Shown here in pieces: positions 25,625 to 34,667 of a stretch of DNA of 64,000 nt. Origin of the DNA: Campylobacter sp. CN_NE2 (GTDB lineage: Bacteria > Campylobacterota > Campylobacteria > Campylobacterales > Campylobacteraceae); the NCBI RefSeq assembly GCF_027797465.1, contig NZ_CP115608.1, positions 806,001-870,000 of the forward strand, in the 5' to 3' direction. Positions within the stretch are counted from its first letter, which is position 1. The number at the start of each line of letters is the position of its first letter. A program made the position numbers and the translations under genes. The notes beneath the pieces are model-generated. The model was not told the origin of the DNA, did no database searches, and saw only the letters and a program-made list of their open reading frames with translations.

Positions 25625-26551
25625 TTAATTTAGCAAAATTTCAAAATCGTTAGTATCGAAAAGTAGAATTTTTTCGTTTTTTAAACTCAAAAGCTCTTCG
25701 CTAAAACCGCCTTTTGAAAAAAGTGCGATTAAATTTGGTTTTAAGGCGATTTTTTCGCACTTTGAGTGAAGCAAATTTAAAACGCTTTTGCAAATTTTTC
25801 GCTCTTTGTATTTGCACTCGCCGACAACGCAAAAGTCTTCAAATTTGGCAAAAATGTCGATTTCTATCTCGTTATTCCAAAAACTGCTAATCTCGCCAAC
25901 GCCGATATTTAGGTATTTTGCTAAAAGTTCTTTGCTTAAAATTTCAAAACACAAACTAGCGTAATTATCAAAATCAGCTTTTATCATTTCAAGCACTTTT
26001 TCATTTTCGCCAAATTCCAAACGGCGTAAATTTGGCTCGATAAATCGGAAGTAAAATCTTGCGAAATTGCTTTTAAAATGGACCTTATCATGCACTACAT
26101 AACGGCGTAAATTTTTTGGCAATTTCTCGTTTTTGTGATTTGGTTTTGGCTTTGTTTCTCTACTTTTTTCGAGTTTTAAAAACTGAATTTTAAGCAACTC
26201 ATCGACCACTTTTTGCGCCTTAAAACGCGGTAGTATCTTTGAAATACCAAGCTTTTTGCGATCTGATTTTGCAAATTTCATAAGTGCTTTTTTGATTTCA
26301 TTTTCATAAGGACTATCAAAAGCAAATTTATCTCTAAATGTTTCAAAATCTCTTAAAATTTCATTATCAATAGCTTCAAAAATGTCGTTATAATGCGCTG
26401 AAATTTCGATTTCATCAAAGACAAAATGAAATTTCAAAAGCTCGTCAATCGGCAAATTTGCGAATTTGTAAGCGCTATCTTTGAGTGTGAAAATTTTTTT
26501 GCTCCTATTTTTTTGCCGAATTTTACCAAATTTTTTATATAATTTTGCCAA
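25625..26551 (-). CDS. DUF234-like PD-(D/E)XK-fold protein, start uncertain
   Basis: Up to 308 residues. The C-terminal half resembles DUF234, the nuclease-like domain usually found behind archaeal-type ATPases, with a PD-(D/E)XK pattern: Glu230-Ile-Asp232, then VVGECKYKE (Glu245, Lys247). The N-terminal half has winged-helix character (RRYVVHDKVHFKSNFARFYFRF follows it). No AAA ATPase domain is present, so it is a stand-alone version. There is no ATG near the 5' end: the frame opens with TTG at 26551 and an upstream TAA blocks extension, while AGGAGC precedes an ATT codon at about residue 20. The true start is unresolved and the gene may have lost its 5' end. It diverges from the aminotransferase gene. 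Confidence 0.6.
   Translation of the reverse strand: MAKLYKKFGKIRQKNRSKKIFTLKDSAYKFANLPIDELLKFHFVFDEIEISAHYNDIFEAIDNEILRDFETFRDKFAFDSPYENEIKKALMKFAKSDRKKLGISKILPRFKAQKVVDELLKIQFLKLEKSRETKPKPNHKNEKLPKNLRRYVVHDKVHFKSNFARFYFRFIEPNLRRLEFGENEKVLEMIKADFDNYASLCFEILSKELLAKYLNIGVGEISSFWNNEIEIDIFAKFEDFCVVGECKYKERKICKSVLNLLHSKCEKIALKPNLIALFSKGGFSEELLSLKNEKILLFDTNDFEILLN
26538..26543 (+). promoter_or_regulatory. Probable -10 box for the aminotransferase gene
   Basis: TATAAT after TTTTTTA, 26 bases before the ATG at 26569, within the 5' end of the divergent DUF234-like frame. Confidence 0.5.
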
Positions 26552-26568
26552 AAAATCAAAGAGAGTTT

Positions 26569-27876
26569 ATGATAAATTTAGAGAATTTGAAAAATGATAT
26601 TATTTTGCAAGACGGCATAAAGTATTTTGATTTTGCAGCTTCTGCTTTGGCGTTAAAAAGCGTGGAAAATGAGATTTTGCGAATTTTGCAAACTTATGCA
26701 AATACGCACTCAAAAACCAGCTCAAACTCCATTACAACGCAAAATTATTACGAAAATGCTAGGGCTAAATTTAAAAATTTGCTAAGGGTTGATGATAAAT
26801 TTTCGCTTATTTCTTGTGGTTTTGGAGCGACTTGGGCTTTGAAAAAACTATGGGAAATTTTAGGCATTTATATCCCGCCGATGAGCTTAAAAAGGCTAAA
26901 TTTAAAAAAAGAAAGCTTAAAAAATTTGCCCCTTGTGATAGTTTCGCCTTATGAACACCACTCAAATGAAATTCCACTTCGATACTGCCTTTGTGAAGTC
27001 GTGCGAACGCCCTTAAATTCGCAAGGATTGATTGATTTTGATTTTTTGGCAAATTTACTAAAAACAAACAAAGGACGCGAGATTATCGCTTCTTTTAGCA
27101 TGGCTTCAAATTTAACAGGCGTCAAAACAGACTATAAAAAGCTTTATTTGATGATAAAATCGCACGGCGGAAGATTGATTTTAGACGCTTGTGCTTTTGC
27201 GCCACATGATGAGATTGATTTTAACTTTTGCGACGCGGCGGTTTTTTCGTCGCATAAATTCTTAGGCGGTGTCGGCGGCAGTGGAATTTTGGTAATAAAA
27301 AATTCGCTTTTTTCCTGCGACGAGCCGACATTTGGGGGCGGGGGAACTTTGGCATATAGTGATAACGAAACTCAAAGATTTTATATTGACCCTGAACGCG
27401 CCCAAGAAGCAGGAACGCCCGGAGTTACGCAGTTTTTAAGGGGCTATCTAGCCTATAAATTTAGGCATGATTTAGGCATTGAAAATATAAAATCACACGA
27501 AAATGAGCTTAGTGAGTATTTTTTAAATGAAATTTCAAAAATAGATAAAATCGAAATTTACGGCAATTTGCAAGTGCCAAGAGTGCCGATTTTTGCGATA
27601 AATTTAAAAGGACTTGACCCGTTTATTTTTGCCGAAATTTTAAGTAAAAAATACCTTATCCAAGTTCGCGCAGGGTGTGCGTGTGCAGGAAGCTATGGTA
27701 GAGATTTATTAAATTTGCCAAATGATATAAATTTGAGCATTAAACCTGCATTTTTGCGGATTAGCCTAAATTTTTCGCATAGCAAAGATGATATTGATTA
27801 TTTGATAAACTCAATCAAAAATATCGCAAAAAACAAAGATAAAATAAAACTCGTCGGTGGCGAATACAGGTGTTAA
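26569..27876 (+). CDS. Class V aminotransferase / cysteine desulfurase-like protein
   Basis: A 435-residue PLP enzyme of the fold that includes SufS/NifS. The ATG at 26569 (MINLENLKND) follows AAAGAGAG. The PLP lysine is in FSSHKFLGG and the phosphate side in VSPYEHHSNEIP; a late VRAGCACAGSYGRDLL segment gives cysteines at the position where desulfurases hold their active cysteine. N-terminal FDFAASALAL is typical. A similar stand-alone class V aminotransferase is known in C. jejuni. Which substrate it uses cannot be told; SufS-like desulfurase or selenocysteine lyase are the nearest options. Confidence 0.8.
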   Translation: MINLENLKNDIILQDGIKYFDFAASALALKSVENEILRILQTYANTHSKTSSNSITTQNYYENARAKFKNLLRVDDKFSLISCGFGATWALKKLWEILGIYIPPMSLKRLNLKKESLKNLPLVIVSPYEHHSNEIPLRYCLCEVVRTPLNSQGLIDFDFLANLLKTNKGREIIASFSMASNLTGVKTDYKKLYLMIKSHGGRLILDACAFAPHDEIDFNFCDAAVFSSHKFLGGVGGSGILVIKNSLFSCDEPTFGGGGTLAYSDNETQRFYIDPERAQEAGTPGVTQFLRGYLAYKFRHDLGIENIKSHENELSEYFLNEISKIDKIEIYGNLQVPRVPIFAINLKGLDPFIFAEILSKKYLIQVRAGCACAGSYGRDLLNLPNDINLSIKPAFLRISLNFSHSKDDIDYLINSIKNIAKNKDKIKLVGGEYRC

Positions 27877-27900
27877 ATTTATAAATTTCGATACAAAAAT

Positions 27901-28470
27901 TTACATTTTTATTCTGCGTTTTGTAGCGAATTTAAAATAAATCACGATTAAAGCAATGATAACTCCCAACACGAGCGGTGTTAGCCACGGATAAATTTTG
28001 ATTTTTTCATAAATTTGCAAGACAAAATCACCGGCAAAATAGCTTACTAAACCAATCGTTATCGCCCAAATTGCCGAGCTAAAAGCGTTTAAAAAACTAA
28101 ATTTTGCAAATGAATACTTCGTAAGCCCAATCGCAATGGGAATTAGCGTTTTTAGTCCATATATAAATTTTTGCACCAAAATAATCCTGTCGCCGTATTT
28201 TTTAAACAAAATTTGCGACAGGGCTAAATTTCGCCGTTGTTTTTTGATAAACGGGCTAAATTCTTTTTTATTGTAACGAGAGAGCCAAAACAAAATCGTA
28301 TCGCCGATGAAATTTGAAATAGTAGCAACCACGATACAAAGCGTAATGTCCATTTTACCGATAAAGCTAAGCATACCGGCGGCGATTAGCGCTATCATAC
28401 CGCCGCCAAGAGTATATAAAAATAGTATTAAATAGCCATAAGTGGAGAGTTTGCTAAACATTTCCTCCAT
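27901..28470 (-). CDS. DedA-family membrane protein
   Basis: A 189-residue inner-membrane protein with a VTT/DedA domain: GGGMIALIAAGMLSFIG, the motif GDTILFWLSRYN, a basic amphipathic loop (KKQRRNLALSQILFKKYG), then FIYGLKTLIPIAIG and two more membrane segments, ending in a basic tail. Family members act as lipid scramblases/flippases (undecaprenyl phosphate or phospholipids). The ATG at 28470 shares a base with the SYLF stop and has AAGG seven bases upstream; an in-frame ATG at 28461 is too close to GGAGG. Co-transcribed with the SYLF gene. Confidence 0.85.
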   Translation of the reverse strand: MEEMFSKLSTYGYLILFLYTLGGGMIALIAAGMLSFIGKMDITLCIVVATISNFIGDTILFWLSRYNKKEFSPFIKKQRRNLALSQILFKKYGDRIILVQKFIYGLKTLIPIAIGLTKYSFAKFSFLNAFSSAIWAITIGLVSYFAGDFVLQIYEKIKIYPWLTPLVLGVIIALIVIYFKFATKRRIKM

Positions 28471-29060
28471 TAATTTGCCTTATTTATAACCGAAATCAAA
28501 TTTTCAAATCCATACGAGTGCGGTTCATAAACCACGCTGTTATTTGAGCTAAGTACCACTCCGCCAAGACTAGCACCCAAAAACACGCCGCTTTTATTTG
28601 TATAAACATACATATCTTTGCTAAATGCGTTTAGTGTGCCTAAATTTGCACTTGCATTTCCAGCCAGAGCCGTTACATCACCGCCTAGTTTGATTTCTGA
28701 TTTTCGCATATTATCTACGATTTTATCGCTCATTACAAAAATTATTAGATAATTATCTTCATATCCGATTTGCAAACCCAAACTTGCATTAGTGATTTCT
28801 GCGCCGTTAATCGTGTAGTTTTCGCCGTTTTTATAGACCGCAACGCCGCTTCCATACATTCCGCCGATGACAAAACCAACCTTTTTCACGCTTGGAAAAA
28901 TCAAAATCGCCTTTGCGTTTGCGACCAAAGCCGCTTTATTAGGATTATCTCGCATAACAACGGCAAAGGCATTTGCGCTTTTTAAAATCGTTTCGTCTTT
29001 TGCATTTGCAAAATTTGCAAAACCAAATATCATTAAACATAAAAATAGAATTTTTTTCAT
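28470..29060 (-). CDS. SYLF-domain (Ysc84-like) lipid-binding protein, exported
   Basis: A 196-residue protein. A signal peptide (MKKILFLCLMIFGFANFANA) points to the periplasm or envelope. The rest is a SYLF domain: KAILIFPSVKKVGFVIGG, YGSGVAVYKNG, ASLGLQIGYE, LGGDVTALAGNAS, VFLGASLGG. This domain binds phosphoinositides in eukaryotes; its bacterial role is unknown. It overlaps the downstream DedA gene by one base, so the pair may work together at the membrane, which is inference. Confidence 0.88.
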   Translation of the reverse strand: MKKILFLCLMIFGFANFANAKDETILKSANAFAVVMRDNPNKAALVANAKAILIFPSVKKVGFVIGGMYGSGVAVYKNGENYTINGAEITNASLGLQIGYEDNYLIIFVMSDKIVDNMRKSEIKLGGDVTALAGNASANLGTLNAFSKDMYVYTNKSGVFLGASLGGVVLSSNNSVVYEPHSYGFENLISVINKAN

Positions 29061-29069
29061 GCAAAACTC

Positions 29070-30623
29070 CTATTTGGCGTAATTTACCGCCCTAGTCTCT
29101 CTTATGACATTTACTTTTATTTCGCCCGGATACTGAACCTTATCTTGAATTTCTTCGGCGATCTCTTTTGCGACCAAAACCGCTTCATCATCGTTTATTA
29201 GCTTGGCATTAGCTATAACGCGAATTTCGCGTCCTGCATTTATCGCGTAGGCTTGTTTTATGCCTTGTTTTGAAGTGGCGATATTTTCTATGTCGCTAAC
29301 TCGCTTTAAGAAGCTCTCTAAAACCTCTCTTCTAGCTCCCGGTCTAGCTGCACTTAGAGCGTCCGCTGCGCAAACTGCGGCTGCTTCGACGCTTAGCGCT
29401 TCTTCATGTCCGTGATGAGCGTAAATAGCGTTGATTACGACAGGGTGTTCTTTGTATCGTTTGCAAATTTCACCGCCCAAATCCACATGGCTTCCTTCAA
29501 ATTCATGCGTTAAAGCTTTACCGATGTCATGCAAAAGCCCTGCTCTTTTAGCTAGTTTTTCATCCCCGCCAGTCTCGGCTGCGATGATTGCTGCAAGGTG
29601 AGCGACTTCAAGGCTGTGTATCAAAGCATTTTGTCCATAACTAGCCCTAAATTTAAGCTTTCCGATTAGTTTTATAATCTCAGGGTGCATTTTATTTAAA
29701 CCTAAATCCATAACGACATTTTCGCCTTCTTCTTGGATACTAGCTTCAAATTCGTCGCAGACTTTTTTGTAAATATCTTCGATTCGTGCAGGTTGAATTC
29801 GTCCGTCTTCAACCAAAAGCTCGATTACTCTTGTTGCGATTGCTCTTCGGTAAAGGTTGTGAGAGCTTAAAATAATCGCATTTGGCGTATCGTCAATGAT
29901 AACATCAACGCCAAGCACCATTTCAAGGGTTTTTATATTTCGCCCTTCTTTGCCGATAATTCTGCCTTTTAGCTCGTCATTTTTGATATTTACGACATTT
30001 ATAAGGCGTTCTGCTGCAAATTCACCCGCAAATCTAGTCGTAGCCTGCGCTAGGATATAATTTGCTCTTCGTTTTCCCTCTTTTTTAGCTTCTTCTTCAT
30101 ATTTTCGCACGATATGAGCGATGTCTGCTCTACTTTTTTCTTCTACTTTTCGCAAAACTTCGCTTCTAGCTTCATCTTGCGTAAAACCGGCAACTCGCTC
30201 CAAAATTTTCAAACTCTCAGCCAATTTTTCTTCATAATTTTTCTTTAACGAAACGCCTTCTTCATACATAAATTTGGCTTCTTCTTTGCTTTTTTCAAGC
30301 TCACTTTTTGCTCCGTTTAAAATTTCTTGTTCGCTTAATAGTGTTTGCTCTTTTTTTGTTAGTTCATCAAATTTTTGATTGTATTCTTTTTGAAGTTTTG
30401 CTGATTTGTCGTCATATTTTTTCTTGGCTTCAAATTCGGCTTCTTGAACTGTGATTTTTGAGTTTCTCAAAATACTTTCTGCTTCAAATTCTATCGCTTT
30501 TGCTTTTGCTTTTGCCTGTTCTAAAAAAATGTCAAAATTTGCGTTGTTAATCTTTTTGGCGATAAAATAACCTATTGTCGCACCGACTGCGACCTCTGCT
30601 AATGCTACTACAATATCTATCAT
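29070..30623 (-). CDS. rny: Ribonuclease Y
   Basis: A 517-residue membrane-anchored endoribonuclease for mRNA turnover. N-terminal membrane helix (VVALAEVAVGATIGYFIA), long charged coiled coil (about 30-200), KH domain (IIGKEGRNIKTLE), and HD domain (RAGLLHDIGKAL, YAHHGHEEAL). The ATG at 30623 (MIDIVVAL) has an AAGGGAAAAT site and gives the usual family length; a 16-residue upstream extension is rejected. Its first 77 bases overlap the 3' end of the 5-FCL gene. Confidence 0.96.
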   Translation of the reverse strand: MIDIVVALAEVAVGATIGYFIAKKINNANFDIFLEQAKAKAKAIEFEAESILRNSKITVQEAEFEAKKKYDDKSAKLQKEYNQKFDELTKKEQTLLSEQEILNGAKSELEKSKEEAKFMYEEGVSLKKNYEEKLAESLKILERVAGFTQDEARSEVLRKVEEKSRADIAHIVRKYEEEAKKEGKRRANYILAQATTRFAGEFAAERLINVVNIKNDELKGRIIGKEGRNIKTLEMVLGVDVIIDDTPNAIILSSHNLYRRAIATRVIELLVEDGRIQPARIEDIYKKVCDEFEASIQEEGENVVMDLGLNKMHPEIIKLIGKLKFRASYGQNALIHSLEVAHLAAIIAAETGGDEKLAKRAGLLHDIGKALTHEFEGSHVDLGGEICKRYKEHPVVINAIYAHHGHEEALSVEAAAVCAADALSAARPGARREVLESFLKRVSDIENIATSKQGIKQAYAINAGREIRVIANAKLINDDEAVLVAKEIAEEIQDKVQYPGEIKVNVIRETRAVNYAK

Positions 30624-31173
30624 ATTTTCCCTTTTTAAAATAATTTTTGCTCGGAGTAAAATAAAAATCACCGATTATATCGTGTTTTTGAGATATTATT
30701 GAATTTGTAAAATTATCTTTAATACTAACAAAAACGATAATCGGTTTATAATTTAGAGCTGAAAAAAACATATCGTAAAATCCTTTCCCATGCCCGATTC
30801 TAGCCATATTTCCATCTACTCCGATAACCGGAACAACGGCTAGGTCAATTTTTCCTTTGAATTCGTTTTGATTTAGCGTCTCTTTAACGCCAAATTTAGA
30901 CTTTACAAAAGGTCGTCTGAATTTTACCATTTTAAAGCTAACATCTAACATAAACGGAACAAAAAATTCTACTTTATGTGATAATTTTTGTCTTAAAATT
31001 TGTAAATTTGGCTCATAAGATAACGGCAGAAAAATCAAAACTTTTTTCGAATTTGTTATTTTTATGAGTTTAATAATATTCGAAATAATGCCGTAATGTT
31101 TGCATTTAGCGCTAAATTTAGCTTCATCTTTCAAAGCCTTTTTAGCGAATTTTCGATAAATTTGCTTATCCAT
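30547..31173 (-). CDS. 5-formyltetrahydrofolate cyclo-ligase family protein
   Basis: A 208-residue 5-FCL, which converts 5-formyl-THF to methenyl-THF using ATP. Seen: N-terminal basic RKFAKKAL helix, VLIFLPLSYEPN, the substrate loop LAVVPVIGVD and the ATP/metal loop ARIGHGKGFYDMF. The ATG at 31173 (MDKQIYRK) is used; a GTG six bases earlier is also open. The last ~25 residues (after KKGKYDRYC) are read out of frame over the beginning of rny, so the natural end may have been lost by a small frameshift, or the overlap is normal. Confidence 0.8.
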   Translation of the reverse strand: MDKQIYRKFAKKALKDEAKFSAKCKHYGIISNIIKLIKITNSKKVLIFLPLSYEPNLQILRQKLSHKVEFFVPFMLDVSFKMVKFRRPFVKSKFGVKETLNQNEFKGKIDLAVVPVIGVDGNMARIGHGKGFYDMFFSALNYKPIIVFVSIKDNFTNSIISQKHDIIGDFYFTPSKNYFKKGKYDRYCSSISRGRSRCDNRLFYRQKD

Positions 31174-31217
31174 TTTCACACTTTTATTTTTTTAACGCTT
31201 ATTTTATCTAGTTTTTG

Positions 31218-31223
31218 TATAAT
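31218..31223 (+). promoter_or_regulatory. Probable -10 box for the thioredoxin-ftsY-radA operon
   Basis: TATAAT in TTTTTGTATAATTTTG, 27 bases before the ATG at 31251; a TTTAGGGAA ribosome site follows. Confidence 0.6.
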
Positions 31224-31250
31224 TTTGAAATATTTTTTAGGGAATTTTGT

Positions 31251-31811
31251 ATGAAATTTGTGAATTTTATTATTTTTATTACTATGTTACTTTTCGTAAC
31301 AGGTTGCGACAAAAAAAGCGATAACGAAGAAAAAGTAGATATAAAAACGGAAAAAGAAGCCGTTCTTACGCAGGATTATACTGCACCGTTTTCTTTGCAT
31401 TTTACGGACGGAACTATTTTGAAAATGCAAAAAAATAAAAACGGCTTTAAAATCGATAACAACGGCACTGCGACACTTTTTGCATTTTTCTCGCCGTGGT
31501 GTCCGCCGTGCCAAGTCCAATCTCCGATTTTAAACAATATCCAAGAAAATTTTAAAGAAAAACTCCAAGTTATCGGTGTTTTAGTCGGTGAAAATTTGAC
31601 AAACGACGACGCAAAGGTATTTGCGATTGATAATAATGTAACATATAAAATTTCGCAAGGAAGCGAAAATAACTTTTTCGCAAACGCACTTGGTGGCGTT
31701 AGCGAAGTCCCGTTTATCGTTATTTATGATGAAAAAGGAAGGTTTTTTTCGCAATATTTTGGAATAATTCCGGAAGAAATTTTAACAACCGAAATTCAAA
31801 GGATTTTTTAA
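31251..31811 (+). CDS. Thioredoxin-fold lipoprotein (TlpA-like)
   Basis: A 186-residue lipoprotein. Signal peptide ends in the lipobox FVTGC, followed by a charged linker (DKKSDNEEK) and a thioredoxin domain with the redox-active motif SPWCPPCQVQ and a cis-proline region SEVPFIVIYD. It should sit on the periplasmic face and reduce or isomerise protein disulfides. First gene of the thioredoxin-ftsY-vanZ-radA run; the stop overlaps the ftsY start by one base. A lipoprotein thioredoxin lies next to ftsY in C. jejuni as well, as I recall. Confidence 0.88.
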   Translation: MKFVNFIIFITMLLFVTGCDKKSDNEEKVDIKTEKEAVLTQDYTAPFSLHFTDGTILKMQKNKNGFKIDNNGTATLFAFFSPWCPPCQVQSPILNNIQENFKEKLQVIGVLVGENLTNDDAKVFAIDNNVTYKISQGSENNFFANALGGVSEVPFIVIYDEKGRFFSQYFGIIPEEILTTEIQRIF

Positions 31812-32674
31812 TGTTTAATTTTTTCAAAAAAGGTTTTGATAAAACAATCGAAGCGATGAAATCGGCAAATTCTAGTAATAAAATCACAAAAGAAAATTTG
31901 GAAGAAATGCTACTTGAAGCCGATGTAAGTTATGAAATCGTAGAAGAAATTTTGTATTATCTACCGCCACAAAATGAAGTTAAAAAAGATGATTTAAAGC
32001 GAGTTTTAAAAACTTATTTTATGTATGAAAACAAGCCTTTACCAAAGGTTTCGCCATTTGTCGAGCTAATTTTAGGCGTAAATGGTGCAGGAAAAACCAC
32101 AACCGTTGCAAAACTGGCAAATTTATACAAAAAAAATAACCAAAGCGTGATTTTTGGGGCTTGTGATACTTTTAGAGCAGGTGCCATCGAACAACTTCGT
32201 CGCTGGTCGCAAAAAGTAGAAATCCCAATCATCGCCACCGAGCAAGGTCATGACCCAGCAGCCGTCGCATTTGACACCGTAAGTTCGGCGATTGCAAAAA
32301 AAATCGATAGAGTTTTAATCGACACGGCAGGACGACTGCAAAATCAAAAAAATCTCGCCAACGAGCTTGAAAAAATCGTGCGAATTTGCGACCGTGCTAT
32401 GCCAAATTCGCCACATAGAAAAATCATCGTGCTTGATGGCACACAAGGAAATAATAGCGTAATCCAAGCAAAAGCTTTTAATGAAATCGTTAAGCTAGAT
32501 GGCATAATCATAACAAAACTTGACGGAACGCCAAAGGGCGGAGCGTTATTTGGCATTGCAAGGGATTTGGAGCTTCCGATTTTATATATCGGCGTAGGCG
32601 AAAATATGGACGATTTGGTCGAATTTAGGGCAGATGAGTTTGTAGATACGCTAGTAGAAGGAATTTATGCCTAA
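31811..32674 (+). CDS. ftsY: Signal recognition particle receptor FtsY
   Basis: A 287-residue SRP GTPase that receives ribosome-nascent chain complexes at the inner membrane. P-loop GVNGAGKTTTVAKLA, DTFRAGAIEQL, DTAGRLQN, and TKLDGTPKGGA are all present. The acidic A domain found in E. coli FtsY is missing, leaving a short NG-type protein as usual in epsilonproteobacteria. Overlaps the upstream thioredoxin gene by one base and the downstream VanZ-like gene by eight. Confidence 0.97.
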   Translation: MFNFFKKGFDKTIEAMKSANSSNKITKENLEEMLLEADVSYEIVEEILYYLPPQNEVKKDDLKRVLKTYFMYENKPLPKVSPFVELILGVNGAGKTTTVAKLANLYKKNNQSVIFGACDTFRAGAIEQLRRWSQKVEIPIIATEQGHDPAAVAFDTVSSAIAKKIDRVLIDTAGRLQNQKNLANELEKIVRICDRAMPNSPHRKIIVLDGTQGNNSVIQAKAFNEIVKLDGIIITKLDGTPKGGALFGIARDLELPILYIGVGENMDDLVEFRADEFVDTLVEGIYA

Positions 32675-33041
32675 AATTTTTAGCCCAAATGTTTTTAAAT
32701 TTGCATTTTTTGCCTGTTTGATTGCGATTGAATTTTTAGCTACCACTTCAAGGGAAGTGGCGATAAATGGGCTATTTTGGGATAAAATAAACCACGCATT
32801 TGCTTTTTTTGTTTTGTTTATTTTGGCAAATTTTGCTTTTAAAATTCGCAAAATTTGGATAATTTTTTGGTTAATTATTTTTGGTTTGCAAATAGAAATC
32901 GTGCAAAGCTTCTTGCCAAATAGAGAATTTTCTTTTTTGGATATAGTTGCCGATTTTATCGGCATTTGCATAGGTTTTTTTGCTACTAAAATTTATGAAT
33001 TTTGGAGAAAAAATGGCAAAAGTAAAATCCACACTTTTTGA
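32667..33041 (+). CDS. VanZ-like membrane protein
   Basis: A 124-residue integral membrane protein with four hydrophobic segments. The WDKINHAFAFFVLF block and the late LPNREFSFLDIVADFIGICIG block are typical of VanZ/TPM-like proteins (DK-x-xH and D-xx-D/N-xxG). Its role is unknown. It overlaps ftsY by eight bases and radA by 29 bases, so translation is tightly coupled. Confidence 0.8.
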   Translation: MPKIFSPNVFKFAFFACLIAIEFLATTSREVAINGLFWDKINHAFAFFVLFILANFAFKIRKIWIIFWLIIFGLQIEIVQSFLPNREFSFLDIVADFIGICIGFFATKIYEFWRKNGKSKIHTF

Positions 33042-34362
33042 GTGCCAACACTGCGGAAATCAGCAAACTAAATGGCTTGGTAAATGCCCTGATTGCGGTG
33101 CTTTTAATAGTTTTGTAGAGTTAAAAGCCGAACAAATCAAAACGCTAAAAGAAATTTCAAAAATCACTTGCGATAATCCAAATTTGGACGCAAAGGCGAT
33201 AAATGAGATAAAAATAGAAGAAATTTCACGCATTGATTGCGGGGACGATGAGCTAAATTTGGTCTTAGGTGGTGGCATAGTAGAAGGCTCACTTGTCTTA
33301 ATCGGCGGAAGTCCCGGCATCGGAAAATCAACACTTTTGCTTAAAATCGCTTCAAATTTGGCTAGTTCTCAAAGAAGCGTTTTGTATGTTAGCGGCGAAG
33401 AAAGCGCAAGTCAAATCAAAATGCGAGCAGACCGCCTAAATGCCGTAAATGAAAACCTTTTTTTGCTAACCGAGATTAACCTTGAAAATATCTTAGCGCA
33501 AACACAAAAAAGGGATTATAAAGTCATCGTAATAGATAGCATACAAACCCTTTTTAGCGATAAAATCGCTTCTGCTCCGGGTTCGGTTACACAGGTGCGC
33601 GAGATAACTTTTGAGCTAATGCGACTTGCAAAAGAAAAAGGAATTTGCATTTTTATCATCGGTCATATTACAAAAGAAGGCTCGATAGCAGGTCCTAGAA
33701 TTTTAGAGCACATGGTCGATGTGGTGCTATATTTTGAGGGCGATAGCAGTAAGGAACTGCGAATTTTGCGTGGTTTTAAAAATCGTTTTGGCGCCACAAG
33801 CGAAGTTGGAATTTTTGAGATGACAAACGCAGGGTTAGTAAGTGCAAAAAATCTAGCTAGTAAATTTTTCACTCGCGGAAAAGCCGTCAGCGGCTCGGCA
33901 ATCACCATAACAATGGAAGGCTCTCGTGCGTTAGTTATAGAAATTCAAGCTCTTGTCTGCCCTAGTTCGTATCCAAAACGCTCAGCCACAGGATATGATA
34001 AAAACCGCCTAGATATGCTCTTAGCGCTTTTGGATAGAAAGCTTGAAATAGGACTTGGGGGATACGATGTTTTTGTAAATGTCATCGGCGGGGTTAAAAT
34101 CACCGAAACGGCGTGTGATTTGGCTGTTGTAGCGGCGATTGTAAGTAGCTTTAAAAATCGTCCGATAAGCAAAGAAAGCGTTTTTATCGGCGAAGTTAGT
34201 CTAAACGGCGAGATTAGAGAGATTTTTAACCTTGAAGCAAGACTAAAAGAAGCTAGTATGCAAAAATTTAAAAACGCAATCGCTCCGATAAAACCGCAAA
34301 ATTCGCAAGGGCTAAAAATATTTCATGCAACAGAGATAACGCAGGTTTTGGAGTGGATGTGA
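33013..34362 (+). CDS. radA: DNA repair protein RadA
   Basis: A 449-residue RecA-like branch-migration ATPase. N-terminal four-cysteine zinc finger (CQHCG..KCPDCG), Walker A GGSPGIGKSTLL, the RadA-specific KNRFG motif (KNRFGATSEVG), and a Lon-like C-terminal domain (GYDVFVNVIGGVKITE). The ATG at 33013 (MAKVKSTLFECQHCG) has a GGAGAA site; an upstream in-frame ATG at 32980 inside the VanZ-like gene is rejected. Last gene of the operon; a family B hairpin element begins 12 bases after its stop. Confidence 0.97.
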   Translation: MAKVKSTLFECQHCGNQQTKWLGKCPDCGAFNSFVELKAEQIKTLKEISKITCDNPNLDAKAINEIKIEEISRIDCGDDELNLVLGGGIVEGSLVLIGGSPGIGKSTLLLKIASNLASSQRSVLYVSGEESASQIKMRADRLNAVNENLFLLTEINLENILAQTQKRDYKVIVIDSIQTLFSDKIASAPGSVTQVREITFELMRLAKEKGICIFIIGHITKEGSIAGPRILEHMVDVVLYFEGDSSKELRILRGFKNRFGATSEVGIFEMTNAGLVSAKNLASKFFTRGKAVSGSAITITMEGSRALVIEIQALVCPSSYPKRSATGYDKNRLDMLLALLDRKLEIGLGGYDVFVNVIGGVKITETACDLAVVAAIVSSFKNRPISKESVFIGEVSLNGEIREIFNLEARLKEASMQKFKNAIAPIKPQNSQGLKIFHATEITQVLEWM

Positions 34363-34373
34363 TTAATTAAAAT

Positions 34374-34510
34374 CAGCCTAGCTTTAATTCCCCAAACCTG
34401 ACGGATTTACGCACAAATTTAGACAATTTCATCGCTTACTACCGACAAAGGTAGCGTCGCTCGAAACTGCCTAAATTTGTGCGTAACTACGCCTGTTCTA
34501 TCTTGAATAT
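34374..34510 (+). repeat. Dispersed hairpin element, family B copy 2
   Basis: Starts CAGCCTAGCTT, ends CGCCTGTTCTATCTTGAATAT. Arms TTACGCACAAATTTAG / CTAAATTTGTGCGTAA are perfect complements, unrelated to the arms of other copies, and continue with few mismatches to TTTC / GAAA. The core is changed to TACC..GGTA. Gap 34363-34667 holds this and the hairpin at 34580 and no gene. Confidence 0.8.
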
Positions 34511-34579
34511 ATTTTTTTGCAAATTAACCATTTTCTGTCATTTATTTTAACTTCAAATTCGCAAAATTTATTTTTTTAA

Positions 34580-34635
34580 AATTTCGCTATTATAAGGAAA
34601 CACACTTGTCGTGTGTAACCTAAAATAGCGAAATT
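34580..34635. terminator. Long hairpin between radA and the symporter gene
   Basis: Outer arms AATTTCGCTATT / AATAGCGAAATT (12 bp, exact), with inner GG/CC and ACACAC / GTGTGT around TTGTC. It sits between convergent genes and could be a two-way terminator, though T-runs are weak. Confidence 0.5.
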
Positions 34636-34667
34636 ATTAATTTAATCCGCCCGTTATAAGGAATTTA

